From the NCBI GenBank assembly GCA_020137815.1, contig CM035351.1:6469397-6533396 (forward strand): 64,000 bases of DNA, given 5' to 3'. A program made the position numbers and the translations under genes. This DNA is from Hormiphora californensis. Its lineage: Eukaryota; Ctenophora; Tentaculata; Cydippida; Pleurobrachiidae. Positions 44,564 through 55,192 of this stretch are shown here, in pieces (the stretch's first letter is position 1; every line of letters starts with the position of its first letter). The notes beneath the pieces are model-generated. The model worked only from the letters and a program-made list of their open reading frames with translations. It searched no databases and had not been told where the DNA came from.

Positions 44564-46554
44564 ATGGTGACCTTGATGGGACCTGTTAGTGGACCTGTTC
44601 TCTGTGACCTGTTAAGTGTTAGTGGACCTGTTCGCTGTGACCTGTTAGTGGATATGTCGTCTGTGGCCTGGTGGACCTGTTTTCTCTGGTGATGGAACTC
44701 TGTTTGGCTATGGAACCCCTCCTCGATGATGATCCCGTACCACAGACTGTTAACTGAGCGCCTGCTGGACATGTGACGTGAGGTACCTGTTTGTGTAAAA
44801 TAAACTGAGCAAGTTGAACAATTAGAGTGTTGAGCGAGTTGTGTCTCGTGTGAGTAATTTCGAATTATTTGAGTCATGAGAGACTAGGTACTGAGCTTAA
44901 TTCACAGTCATGCCACATCATTACCCGCACATATATTCCTTTTGCCTGAGCACGGGTTTGTCCGGTTTAATATGACCCTGATCCTACCTCATTAGATGTG
45001 TGTGGGGTGAGGCGATATAATATCCGGATACAACCCTGCAACTAGTTTTTGTTCTGTTACTTTTGTTTTTGGTCATATGGACTCAGGTCTATCCGGTTGA
45101 TATGACCCTGCTCCTGTCACATTAGTGTGAGCGTAGTCAGGTGATATCCGGATGTACCTGCCCCTATGTCCCTGTAGAGAATTACCCTTTTAACTTTTTG
45201 TCACAACCTTAGTTTTGTCTGCCCAGATCAGCTCACCACTGTTTGTTATTTTCTTACGATTAGCTTGCCTTGATGTTCGATGTGTGAGTGTTGTGTGATC
45301 TGTATGTGCGTGTTTGTGAGTGAGAGTTCACGATGAAATTCGTCCAGCTGAAATGCGAGTAATGTGTGACTGTTATTCGTGAGCGAGTGATAGCTTTTTG
45401 AATGTGAGTTTTATGTGTGCAAGAAAGCCCCGTGTAAGATCGTGTGAGACTTGAGATGTATTGGCTGTGTGTGAATTTTGGTATGTCATAAGGTTGTGAC
45501 AAGCATTTGTTCTTGTCCATTTCTTGTGAGTTGCCAGCCTGTGTTGTGAGTTGTGAGTGTGATTTTGTATAAGTTGGGAGTCTGAGGAATAGTTTATACA
45601 GTTTTGGCTCAGTACTATTTGGCCGCTACACTTTCCTTATACTTTTAGCAGTGCTTATGCTTGTAGTAGTCCCGTCCAGTAGTCTAGTATTTTTGTAAAT
45701 GTAAGTCATTGTTAGTTAGTAGGCACGAGAGTAGTGTGATAATTGGCGTGGTGAACTTTAACTCGTCTTGCCGCTGACTGTCAAGGTGCCATACCCGCCC
45801 GGAACTACGACCTACGGCGAGGCCCGTACTGGTGTGCTTGTGCTCGGTATCCTGACCTTCAGTGGGCGTGTTTTGTGCACCGTCTGTTTATCACTCTGTA
45901 GCATCCCTGTCTTTGTCATCCCTAGTATGTTTATTGTTTCACCATTTCACTGTATCCCAGTCCCGTGCCGTTTAATTTTAACCTTTTGCAGCAGTGAGGC
46001 TTGAGAGTGTGTGAGATTAGGTGCGGGAAGAACTTAGCAACCGTTAGTCAACACGTTCGACCTACGTTTCGAGTTCATACTTCATATCTGAACCAGACGT
46101 GTTTGTGCGTGGCGTCTTGACTGGCGGAGAGTTGTTCTGTGGTTCTGCCTTGATCACACTCCTCTCCTTTGTCAGTGAGTTTACTGTTTGTCATGTTTCC
46201 CCTGTCCTTTGTCACCTCTAGTAAGTTTCACGTTTTGTTACTATTCTTATTCACTCAGTTATATATTCTCTCGAGAGCTGTGTGTGTTTGTGTGTGAATG
46301 GAAGGCGTAGTTTCAGCTAACGAACTTTGATACGCTTCATGTAGATCAATACAGCAGCAGATCAGATTTCGTTGAGTTAAAACCTGTCCGTGTAACTGGT
46401 ACACGTCATAGTATATATTTGTTGGTGTTAGTTGGCAAGTTTCTGTGTATGTTTTTGCTGTCAAAGAGGTGCTATACGAGGGCTAGCTGCCACGTTCCGT
46501 GCATCTTTGGTTGTCTTGTTCTGTTTGTGAGTAAGTTTCTGTTTGTGAGTAAGT

Positions 46555-46800
46555 TTCTTTTTGAAGATTTTGCGAGTTTTGAAGATTTTGCGAGTTTTTG
46601 AGGATTTTGCGAGTTTTAAGATTTGCGGTTTTGAGATTTGCGATTTTGAAGATTTTGCGAGTTTTGAAGATTTTGCGAGTTTTTGAGGATTTTGCGAGTT
46701 TCTGAAGATTTTGCGAGTTTTTGAGGATTTTGCGAGTTTTGAAGATTTTGCGAGTTTTGAAGATTTTACGAGTTTTTGAAGATTTTGCGAGTTTTAGAGC
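46555..46800. repeat. ~19-bp tandem repeat inside LTR element
   Basis: Units of GAAGATTTTGCGAGTTTTT-type repeat about 12 times within the element's internal region. Confidence 0.9.
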
Positions 46801-47902
46801 CGGCTATTAGGTTATATCTGCAGATTGTTTACATGGTATACCACTGTCTTCCAGTACTGGATTGTCCTGTCGACCCGGGTCCTGCCCTCCTGTTTCATGT
46901 TTTAGGCGCCTGTCTAGTTTTCTATTTTCTGTACTCTTTCTATTTTCTGTACTCTCTTTTGTGTGTTCGTGTGTGTATGTGTATGCTCGAGTGGTTCAGA
47001 TTTTCTGGCGTTTGGAAGGTTTGGATATCTTTGGGTATAGGTAATTGCGTCACCTGTGCTGATTGGTATCTGAGTCTTGACGCAAACCATTCGCCACGCA
47101 AGATTGTTTTGGCACCACTTAGCATCTCTCTTTTTCTTGTTTCTATATTTATGCTACTTGTACCGTTAGTTTTGCGACTTGTCTAGCGATTTCAAAGCCA
47201 TGGTCCCTATGTCAACTCGGATTACTGGTCAGTGCTGGTAGTCATGTGTTAAACAGCTCTACAGGAGGGCGTGTTACTGTTTTGTTTATGTCCTGTTCTT
47301 TGAGTTTGTTTTGTTTATTGTCATGTGCTGTCTTTAGTCTATTCGAGTCGTGTCTATGTTTATGATATTAGTGATATTGCCAACACGACGTGTACCAGTG
47401 AGATACTAAACGGAATGAGTGCGTTTGATTAGGATGCTAATTGAATGTGTATTAGTCAAGCAAGTCTTCAATGTGATATTAATAAGTGTGTTCAGTGAGT
47501 TCAGTGAGAAGTGTGTTTAGTGAGTTCAGTGTGATCATGGCAGTGTGTTCAGTGTAATCAGTCTGATAAGTGAGTGTGTCAAGTGAGGTCATAGAAAGAG
47601 GGTCCGACCGAGTTTCTATCTATTATTTACATTTTACAAGTCACCGTTATAGCCTTTTAGCATTATTAGTTTATTATTTATTTATCCATTATCCGCCACT
47701 AATGGTCATTTATCCGTTTTCTAAGTGAGAAAAGAGTACATCTGATTATGAAGATTTGGCCTAGTGATTGGTTTTACGGCACACATATTGAATCTTCATG
47801 ATTATTCGTTCAGAGAAGTGTATGTTTTTGTCTAAGTCACGGTACCACGTACGAACCTTCAGAGGGGAGCAGAGGTGACTCTCACCCCAATGAGGGGGCG
47901 TA

Positions 47903-48095
47903 TGTGCACTGTGCACTCTGTTTACATTAGGGCTTGCTTCTATATATCTGTATTGTCATATTATCAGTCTCGTCATAAGTCACATATTCATACGTGCATT
48001 CACAGAACAAGCCAGAGTGAGATGGAGTGAGATATAGTATAGAGAAGATAGAGATAGATAGAGAGAGAGAGAGTGGAGAGAGAGAGAGTGAAGTG

Positions 48096-48157
<62 letters not shown>

Positions 48158-48601
48158 GGCAGTTAAGTCGTGGTGAGACGCTACGTCCGGTTTGAGTGGT
48201 CCCTAATAGGCGCTCGACCAGTTTAGCGTGGCACACTGAATTAACTGTCAGTCCGTGAGTCTCGCGAGGAGTAGCGCAGAGTTAGTGAGTGATGGAGAAG
48301 AGAGAGTTGGAGAGATTTAGAGTCTGAGAGTTGGAGAGATTTAGAGAGAGAATGGGTTTGAGATAGAGGGAGACAGAGTGAGAGTGAGACCCTGATATAG
48401 AGTGAGAGAATAACAGAGAGAGATAATATTATCTGTCAGGATGAATTTTCCCGAGATTCAGATGAGATCAGATTGTCACAGTCCTGAATTGCATTGCCGT
48501 TAGTGGCCCGTTTAAAATCTGGTAGTCGTACTCGTCAAGAACAAAAAACATCATCGTCATGGGCATCGATGCAGATTTACCGGACCCCGTCAACAGGGAC
48601 A
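47903..48601 (+). repeat. 3' LTR
   Basis: 699-bp LTR starting TGTGCACTGTGCACTC and ending CAACAGGGACA, with a (GA)n tract at about 48,030-48,155. It ends directly at the ATGA duplication and the resumed FB-B sequence. Confidence 0.9.
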
Positions 48602-48862
48602 ATGAGACATCAAAACAAAGTCGGGATGAGGCACATGTCTCATGAGGCCTCATGAGCAGTGCCTCATGAGGCCTCATGAGGCCTCATGAGTGCCTCATGA
48701 GCGCCTCATGAGTCTCATGAGCCTCATGAGGCACTGAAACGCTGAAATGTCTCATGAGGCCTCATGAGCCTCATAGCGCCTCATGAGTGCTCATGAGGCC
48801 TCATGAGGCGCCTGAGGCCTCATGAGACAAACGGACACGTTCTTCCGATTTACCCTTAAGAC

Positions 48863-49270
48863 TTGATCCTAAAAGTATCGGAAAGATAATTTTAAGACCT
48901 TTTCAATGCAATCAAGATCAAGTTTTTATCTTATCAGGAGCCAGAGATATGATCGAAACAAGCGAGAAAAAATTTTCCCACGGTGCGTGGGAAAGTTTTT
49001 CGCGCGCCCCCCGTTCACTTTATTAAAAATCGGACTTTAAAGTCGGATTTTTTGAAACTGTCACCCCAAAATGACCGGGCATGTGAAATTTATCAATTTT
49101 GACGCGCACACCATGTGATGTGACGCGCAAAAACATTCCGCGCATGAAAAGGGGGGTGACAGTTTCAAAAAATCCGACTTTACCCTCCCTCAGGCGCCGT
49201 TACGATTTGGCATGCGCTGCAGACCCCAAGTGCGCGCGTTTTCCACGGCTTTGAGGGCCTGTAGCATAGG
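48863..49270. repeat. mosaic of dispersed-repeat fragments
   Basis: Contains a single copy of the TTATCAGGAGCCAGAGATAT motif (48,930). It also holds an inverted repeat at 49,042-49,178 (GTCGGATTTTTTGAAACTGT arms around GACGCGCA-rich sequence). The segment GGCATGCGCTGCAGACCCCA to TTTTCCACGG recurs as reverse complement at 56,637-56,697. No gene. Confidence 0.65.
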
Positions 49271-49511
49271 CCAACGTTACGATCTGGGTGTTTGGTGGCC
49301 TGTTTACAGGTGCGCACTGCCAAAAAAGTTGATTCACTAAAATTACTCTAACCGCCAAACCACTCAACCATTTTGGCTAATTCAAAGTTTATCTGGTAGG
49401 AAGTGTCAAGGCCTAACCCCAACCCAAACCCCAGCCCTAACCCTAACCCCACTTTAGCCCTAACCTAAAAAAACCGTTTGTCAGCACTCACGAAACACCC
49501 AGATTTTAACG
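49271..49511 (+). repeat. R1 TIR element, copy 3
   Basis: Complete R1 copy: CGATCTGGGTGTTTGG start, GTTGATTCACTAAAAT, CTCTAACCGCCAAACC, CCCTAA-like repeats and the CACCCAGATTTTAACG end. Confidence 0.75.
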
Positions 49512-49602
49512 CTGGCCCTCAGGGACTGGTTGGGCGCGATTATATAGTCTGATTTTAAATAACTGTCGTTTTTACCGCACTTGATTTTGCTCTATTATGA
49601 CA

Positions 49603-49722
49603 ATATCTCCAGTTCCTGATAAGATAGAGATTGAAATTTGGAGGTTAGGAAGAACTTAGCATGTTCTTACTTCTTCGCAACCCCCAAGTTTCAAGTCTTT
49701 ATCTGATCAGGAACCGGAGTTA
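49603..49722. repeat. inverted pair of GGAAC-GGAGATAT motif
   Basis: ATATCTCCAGTTCCTGATAA at about 49,604 and TGATCAGGAACCGGAG at about 49,704 are inverted copies. Outer flanks (CGTTTTTACCGCACTTGATT / AATCGAGTGCGGTAAAAACG) extend the stem, so the whole stretch of about 49,565-49,770 can fold back. Confidence 0.7.
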
Positions 49723-49780
49723 TTGTAATAATAGAGCAAAATCGAGTGCGGTAAAAACGACAGTTATTTAAAATCAGACT

Positions 49781-50248
49781 TTAATCTGGGTGCCTTGCAG
49801 CCTGTTTACAGGTGCGTGCTACCAAAAGAGTATACTTAGACCGACTTTTTTCAAACGGCTATAGCCATGGAGGCGAGACACTGTGTTGAGACGCGCACCA
49901 TTGCGACGCGCATTTTGGCTTTGCGACGCGCATTTAAGCATTGCGACGCGCAGTGCGCGTCGCAATACAAAAATGCGCGTCGCAAAGCCAAAATGCGCGT
50001 CGCAATGCGCGTCGCAATGGTGCGCGTCTCAACACAGTGTCTCGCCTCCATGGAACCACATGGCCGATAACCAAATGCGCTGATGAGTAACACGGAGTTG
50101 AGTAAACTAAACGGTATCAGTTAGAGAATCGATAGCCCTAACCGATAAACCCAAACCAAACCCTAACCAGACCCTAACGGATAGCCCTAACCCGTCGCGC
50201 GCGCCAAAACTACGAATTGTTAGCAATGAAAGGCACCCAGATTTTAAC
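49781..50248. repeat. R2 foldback element, copy 2
   Basis: Opposite orientation to the copy at 5862-6302. Ends are TTAATCTGGGTGCC and GGCACCCAGATTTTAA. The centre (about 49,866-50,052) is the GCGACGCGCAT palindrome bounded by CCATGGAGGCGAGACAC. A CCCTAACC-rich stretch lies on the right. Confidence 0.75.
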
Positions 50249-50378
50249 GTTTTCCGTACGGGTTATGGGGGAGTGAACGTGACGTAACAAGATACTCTTC
50301 GGGATAACAAAATCGAACGTAACGAGATACGAGATACCAGTTGTATTGACGAGTAATTATCATTATTATTAAATCTGT

Positions 50379-50431
50379 TTACAATAATATGACATTGTCA
50401 ATATTGCCTTGACAATGTCATATTATTGTAA
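50379..50431. repeat. perfect 23-bp stem, 7-nt loop hairpin
   Basis: The arm TACAATAATATGACATTGTC (extended by T and AA) is exactly mirrored after a TATTGCC loop. The stem is perfect. It may be a minimal MITE or the stem of a hairpin RNA; nothing else supports transcription. Confidence 0.7.
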
Positions 50432-50519
50432 GTAAGAAAAACTCAGACATGTTGAGATTAACCGAACCAAATGCTCTGGACTAATTTATTAACAATTTTT
50501 GTATTTCGTTTTTAATGTT

Positions 50520-50705
50520 TTTTGGTGAAATGTTACGAAGTTGCTCCAGTCGTTGCGAGCAATATGTTTAATGACTGTTGATACAAGGACTGTAACCACT
50601 TGAGGAAGTGCTTAAGCATAGCTAGTGCGTTGGCACATTTCCTATGTCAAATTTTGTCACTGTTGAGTGGGATATAAATGTATAATCTTACTTACTTACT
50701 TATGG
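50520..50705 (+). repeat. possible non-LTR/SINE 3' tail ending in (TTAC)n
   Basis: A non-coding stretch ends TGAGTGGGATATAAATGTAT, then AATC followed by TTACTTACTTACTTA. The tail of short tandem repeats after a GATATAAAT-type sequence resembles the ends of RTE-related elements. Only one copy is in the window. Confidence 0.35.
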
Positions 50706-51753
50706 TTATGTCAACTACGGGGGGCCTCGGAAGGGAGTTTAATAAGACTTTAAAGCAATTGGCAGAGAATAAAGCTACAAAAACAGGATATTCATATGAT
50801 CCGTTTATCCGGTACCTTAGGCTAAGGTTGTCGTTTGCTATGGTCCGGTCCGTCACCATTTCCATCAGGGGACACCGTGGACGACTGAGGGCAGAAGACA
50901 GCAGCGGTCGGGATGACAGTATCTACCAAATAGACTAAATAAATCTGTTTTCTGTATAATTTATTGACCCCGTTTGTTTAATTTATTATTGTCATTGTTA
51001 TTAAATTAATTTGAGATATGTCCTCAGGATGTTGAGACCGCCCGTAGGGGCAGGAAGAAGTTATGACGGAGAAACTCAAGACCTCTGATACAGATGCCGA
51101 TCCACTGGAATGTGTTGATCCCTCGGTGAGGGAACTACTTAGTTATGCAATAAGAGACGTTTTGTTAATCAGGAATGGAACCAAACCGAGTCACCATCAG
51201 GTATATGGAGAGCTGCGAATGTTATTCTTGGATTCCCGTCGGGCACTGCCAGTAGACTACGCTACAAGAAATTATAATTGAGATCAATTCATGGCCTTCA
51301 CCAAGAACCTCTGCCGTCATATTCTTCTGATAGCGAGGGAAGCTGGACAATGTATGAAAAATAACGATGAAACTGTCCGTATGAAAGAACGTCGGGAACT
51401 AGAGGAGTGTAATCGGAAACTCAAGGAGGTACAAAAAGAGCTTGGCTCATTCAAGGAAGAGGTTGACAAACATCGGGTATCAAGGATCGAGTTACAAGAG
51501 AAGCTGATTGAAGCACAAAAAAGTTTGATTGAAGTACAAGGTCAGAAACTCAATTCGGTGTCGGAGTCTGTTCAGAAGCAATTGCAGGGCTACTCCAAAG
51601 TACTTGTCCAGAACTGCTCAGCGGCTATTGCACCATCCCGCTTCCAAGCAGCATGGAAGAAAGCGTCAGTGCCCCTTCCCACAAGTACAACAGAAGAAGC
51701 AACTCCTGATCGAAAGCTGAATTTGGTTTTGTTTGGGCTACCAGAAACTACTG

Positions 51754-54700
51754 AGCATGCACCACTCTGCCTTCTATAGGCTTAGTGGAACAAACCAGTG
51801 GTAAATTATGCACTCAGAGTCCTTCAGTTCAACAATTATATGTTGTCCTGGCTAACTCTAGAGAGATCCAGCCGTCCCGGAGTGGTGATCCGGACGGGGT
51901 AACCGCAACCAAAGAAAAACAATATGAACAAAGTTATACACAGAACACGCATAGGCACTTTCAACTGCAGAACACTCCGAACAGCTGACAAAGTCAGCGA
52001 GCTGGCTTATAAATTCTCTAAACATGGTATTGGTCTTTTGGGTATTCAGGAGCACCGAATTGTCCATCCAGAGACTGTTAAGAGAACCCAGGCTGGGCCA
52101 GACTCAATCCTATTAACATCGACAGCCTGGCGGAATAGTATGGGAGCGTCTGTAGGAGGGGTCGGAATCTTAATGGGGACCAATGCATCGAAGCTCATTG
52201 TTGAGACAAGAGTGGTTTCTAATCGGATCCTGGCCGTCACCTTCGCCGGCAATCCCAAGCTGACGCTTGTTTCCGTTTACTCCCCGACAGAGGGTGCAGA
52301 TTTTGATGAAGTTGAGCAGTTCCATAACGAGCTAAGAGAATACCTACACGAAGTACCTGCTCACAATCTCCTGATTGTTTGTGGTGACTTCAACGCTCGC
52401 CTTGGTTGGGAAGGAACTGCCTCTGGATGGTACTATCACCGTACCACCAGCCGTAACGGTGTCCTTCTGAAGGAAACTATGGAGGAAACCAACTTGGAGG
52501 CCTCTAACATTAGATTCCGGAAGAAGAAGAGTCGTTTATGGACATTCCTGTCGGACGGGACACAGCGGAAAGCTACTCTTGACTATATACTTATCAGGAG
52601 AAAGTGGAGGAACAGTATTAAGGACACCACGACGTCCGAGGCGCTAAGCTCCCTTGGATCAGATCACCGGTTGCTGATTGCCAAGGTCAAACTCACTCTA
52701 CGAAAGAGGAAGACCTTGCCAGGAAGAACGAATCTTGATTTTGGCCCCCTCAGAACCGACCCGGATCTGAGGGATCGTTTTACTGTTGAGGTTCAAAACC
52801 GATTTTCCTGCCTAACATCTGATGCTGAAGATGAACCAACTACTAACTATGGTCACTTCATTAAAGCAGTACAGGAAACGAGTAAAGCTCTCCTTGGGAA
52901 GAAGCGGAAACGTCTGAAAGACGTTGTGGCAGAGGACTATAGAGTTAAGCGAGTGAGAACAGAGTTGGAGTGTGCCAGTAAGGAGTACCACGATGCACCA
53001 GACGAGGAGACGAGGACAAGAGTAAATAGGGCGAAGGAAGAGTTATCGGGGGCCTATGGACAAGTTGAGTCGGAGATTATTGAGGGTAAGATTAGGAGGG
53101 TAGAGGATGCTGCTAGGAATGCTAAGTCACGAGAAGTTTGGAGGATAGTTAACGAGGTCTCTGGTAGAAATCTGAGGACAGCTAGTCAGTTGGAGGGGGG
53201 CTCGCCGGAAGAGAGGAATGATATATGGTTGAATCACTTCCGAACCCTACTAGGGTCTGCACCATCAGGGTCATCAGACACGGAAGTCGAACAGCTCTTC
53301 CCCCCGGCGGATATCTTCACTGGCAGCTTCACTCTTGAGGAATATCAGAGGGCCAAGAAGAGGATTAAGGAGGGGAAGGCTTATGGGGATGACAGCATTT
53401 CTCCTGAGGTTCTAAAGAGGTGTGATCTGGATGAGATAGTGCTGGGTTTTTGTAACGGTGCATTAGAAGGTAAGGGTATCCCAGAACAATGGACAGTCAG
53501 TAACATCATCCCTGTCCCGAAGAAAGGTGATCTTTCCAAGCCTGGGAACTACCGTGGTATTGCACTGACTTCAATCGTCGCAAAGACATTGAACAGGATG
53601 CTACTACATCGCATCCGGCCCTATGTCGAGACAAAACTTCTCGACTCCCAGAACGGATTCCGGGAGGGGCGCTCAACCACCAGTCACATCCTGACGCTGA
53701 GGAGGATACTAGAAGGTGCGAGGAGGAAACAGCTTCCGGTAGCCATGGCTTTCATCGACTTCGTTAAAGCATTTGATAGTATCAACCGATCAAGCCTGAT
53801 GAAGATCCTGAGAGCATATGGTATACCGGATGCTATCGTAGACCTTATCCAATGGCTTTACACTAACACTAAAGCACAGGTCTTAACAGCTGACGGCCTC
53901 ACTGCTATCTTTGAGATCGTGGCTGGTGTCTTACAAGGCGACACTTTAGCCCCATATCTCTTTATTATAGTACTGGATTACTGTCTACGGATAGCACTCA
54001 GCAGACACCCGGAGATCGGTTTTACTCTGAGACCTGCTAGGAGTAGAAGAGTTGGGGCATCTAGAATCACAGACACTGGCTTTGCGGACGATGTGGCCCT
54101 GCTGGCAAACTCGGTTGAGGAGTTAGGAGTTGTATTACGTGAGGTTGAGGCGGTGTGTAAGGAGGTTGGTCTGGCTATTAACCAGAACAAAACGGAGCTC
54201 ATAGTGGAGAACATCCCTGATCCAGAGCCGCTCCTTACCTGTGACGGACACACGATCAAAAGAGCAGATGACTTCAAATATCTTGGATCGTGGATCAGAG
54301 ATTCCAATAAGGACATCAAGAACCGGAAGAGCAAAGCATGGGTTGCCTGCCACGGATTGAAGAAAGTCTGGAACTCAGATCTGAACGACGAACTAAAGTG
54401 CAGGTTATTTGTTGCTACTGTCGAAACCGTCCTCCTCTATGGCTGTGAAACATGGTCCCTCACCAAGCAAATGGAGAAGAGCCTTAATGGAACCTACACT
54501 AGGATGCTGAGAATGGCGCTCAACAAGAACCAGTGGCAACTCCGTATGACCAATGGAACGTTGTATGGTATTGGAGGGTTACCAATTCTCAGCACTAAAA
54601 TAGCAGAACGCAGACTACGTCTAGCCGGTCATGCCCAACGCCATCCTGAGCTGACCCTCCACAAAGTCCTTCTTTGGGAACCGCTCCATGGTCAAGCCAA

Positions 54701-54858
54701 ACGTGGCAGGCCTACGAAAACCTTTGTGGACGTTTTACGGCAAGATACGGGTCTGGGTGACGTGAAGGAGATAGCCTCTGTGATGGAAGAACGTGATGCG
54801 TGGAGAAAACTTGTTCAAGGCGTTCGGGAATTCCACCCGCCTTAAGTCAAGTAAGTCA
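51754..54858 (+). mobile_element. RTE-like non-LTR retrotransposon, apparently full length
   Basis: Bounded by AGAAACTACTG at 51,743-51,753 and 54,859-54,869, an exact 11-bp target-site duplication. It has a ~170-bp 5' region, one long ORF (51924-54845), and a 3' end of only ~13 bp after the stop, composed of AAGTC-type short repeats (TAAGTCAAGTAAGTCAA). The single ORF, lack of poly(A) and tiny repeat-like 3' end fit the RTE group. The exact duplication and open ORF suggest a recent, possibly active copy. Confidence 0.9.
51924..54845 (+). CDS. APE endonuclease / reverse transcriptase (RTE-like)
   Basis: 973-aa ORF. Residues about 8-255 are an apurinic-type endonuclease: GTFNCRTLRTADKV, LLGIQEHR, VCGDFNARLG, TLDYILIRRKWR and GSDHRLL. 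Residues about 500-790 are the reverse transcriptase: NYRGIALTSIVAKTLNRML, QNGFREGRSTTSHIL, FIDFVKAFDSI with the first catalytic Asp, GVLQGDTLAPYLF, FADDVALLA with the catalytic Asp pair, and NQNKTEL. The C-terminal region includes FKYLGSWIRDSNKDI and KIAERRLRLAGHAQRHPE. It makes cDNA at a nicked genomic target. The ORF is open throughout, while the flanking ORF1p-like gene is broken. Exact clade needs a phylogeny; RTE-like is by motif and structure. Confidence 0.93.
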   Translation: MNKVIHRTRIGTFNCRTLRTADKVSELAYKFSKHGIGLLGIQEHRIVHPETVKRTQAGPDSILLTSTAWRNSMGASVGGVGILMGTNASKLIVETRVVSNRILAVTFAGNPKLTLVSVYSPTEGADFDEVEQFHNELREYLHEVPAHNLLIVCGDFNARLGWEGTASGWYYHRTTSRNGVLLKETMEETNLEASNIRFRKKKSRLWTFLSDGTQRKATLDYILIRRKWRNSIKDTTTSEALSSLGSDHRLLIAKVKLTLRKRKTLPGRTNLDFGPLRTDPDLRDRFTVEVQNRFSCLTSDAEDEPTTNYGHFIKAVQETSKALLGKKRKRLKDVVAEDYRVKRVRTELECASKEYHDAPDEETRTRVNRAKEELSGAYGQVESEIIEGKIRRVEDAARNAKSREVWRIVNEVSGRNLRTASQLEGGSPEERNDIWLNHFRTLLGSAPSGSSDTEVEQLFPPADIFTGSFTLEEYQRAKKRIKEGKAYGDDSISPEVLKRCDLDEIVLGFCNGALEGKGIPEQWTVSNIIPVPKKGDLSKPGNYRGIALTSIVAKTLNRMLLHRIRPYVETKLLDSQNGFREGRSTTSHILTLRRILEGARRKQLPVAMAFIDFVKAFDSINRSSLMKILRAYGIPDAIVDLIQWLYTNTKAQVLTADGLTAIFEIVAGVLQGDTLAPYLFIIVLDYCLRIALSRHPEIGFTLRPARSRRVGASRITDTGFADDVALLANSVEELGVVLREVEAVCKEVGLAINQNKTELIVENIPDPEPLLTCDGHTIKRADDFKYLGSWIRDSNKDIKNRKSKAWVACHGLKKVWNSDLNDELKCRLFVATVETVLLYGCETWSLTKQMEKSLNGTYTRMLRMALNKNQWQLRMTNGTLYGIGGLPILSTKIAERRLRLAGHAQRHPELTLHKVLLWEPLHGQAKRGRPTKTFVDVLRQDTGLGDVKEIASVMEERDAWRKLVQGVREFHPP

Positions 54859-55192
54859 AGAAACTACTGCAAGAACCACTGAGCATGAAGTTCGAGATAT
54901 TTTTACAGAGCTGAATGAAAAACCAGTCATGACTTCCACAAAGCGAGTCGGCGAAAAGACTGATAACCGACCAAGACCAGTAATCGTTACACTTGAAAGG
55001 AGGGAAACCTTGTTGCAGCTTCTCAGGAAAGCAAAGCAGCTCCGGGATTCAGAGACATTTCCCTCGGTGTTTCTTTCCCCCGACCTAACACCGGAGGAAC
55101 AGCGAGAACGGAAAACTCTCGTTGATACAGTGAAAGGACTGAGGCGAGACAATCCGAATGGACGATATTGGGTTAGCAGGGGGGGTAATTAA

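Larger units (their letters stand above)
43859..48601 (+). mobile_element. non-autonomous LTR retrotransposon (LARD-like), 4.74 kb
   Basis: Two direct repeats of ~700 bp bound the element: 43859-44563 and 47903-48601. Each begins TGTGCAC and ends CAGGGACA, the TG...CA pattern of LTRs. ATGA at 43,855-43,858 and 48,602-48,605 is the 4-bp target duplication. After the left LTR, ATGGTGACCTTGATGGGA is a possible primer-binding site. A purine stretch (TGAGGGGG) lies just before the right LTR. The 3.3-kb interior has no long ORF and no gag or pol motifs, so it must be moved in trans. It is inserted in the outer FB-B element. The strand call assumes the primer-binding site is correct. Confidence 0.9.
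42008..48854. mobile_element. foldback element FB-B (outer copy), interrupted twice
   Basis: Starts GGTAAGTCGGAAGAACGTG and ends with its near-complement (one C-to-T change in the TIR). Its own sequence occupies 42008-42486, 43621-43858 and 48602-48854. The rest is a second foldback element and an LTR retrotransposon inserted into it. Arms carry CTCATGAGGCCTCATGAG units, a subfamily distinct from FB-A (GGCC replaces GCGC). The centre carries CCTAACCCTAAC-like repeats. CTTAAGAC flanks both ends, so this was one insertion. Confidence 0.9.
51063..55192 (+). pseudogene. ORF1p-like gene, copy B, split by an RTE insertion
   Basis: Two parts, 51063-51753 and 54870-55192, belong to one former ORF. 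The first part has the N-terminal region, an in-frame TGA at 51,279-51,281, then the coiled coil (ECNRKLKEVQKELGSF) and conserved turn (AAIAPSRFQAAW). It ends at the RRM-like LNLVLFGLPETT. The second part resumes with the C-terminal domain (RPVIVTLERRETLLQLL, FLSPDLTPEEQRER). A 3.1-kb non-LTR element flanked by an 11-bp target duplication lies between them. The family is that of 4310-5284 and 55579-56547. The stop codon and insertion both disable it. Confidence 0.82.

Noticed and set aside
44564-47902. gag or pol genes inside the LTR element
   Set aside because: The longest frame (about 46,776-47,186) is hydrophobic without protease, RT, RNase H or integrase motifs, so nothing supports a gene.
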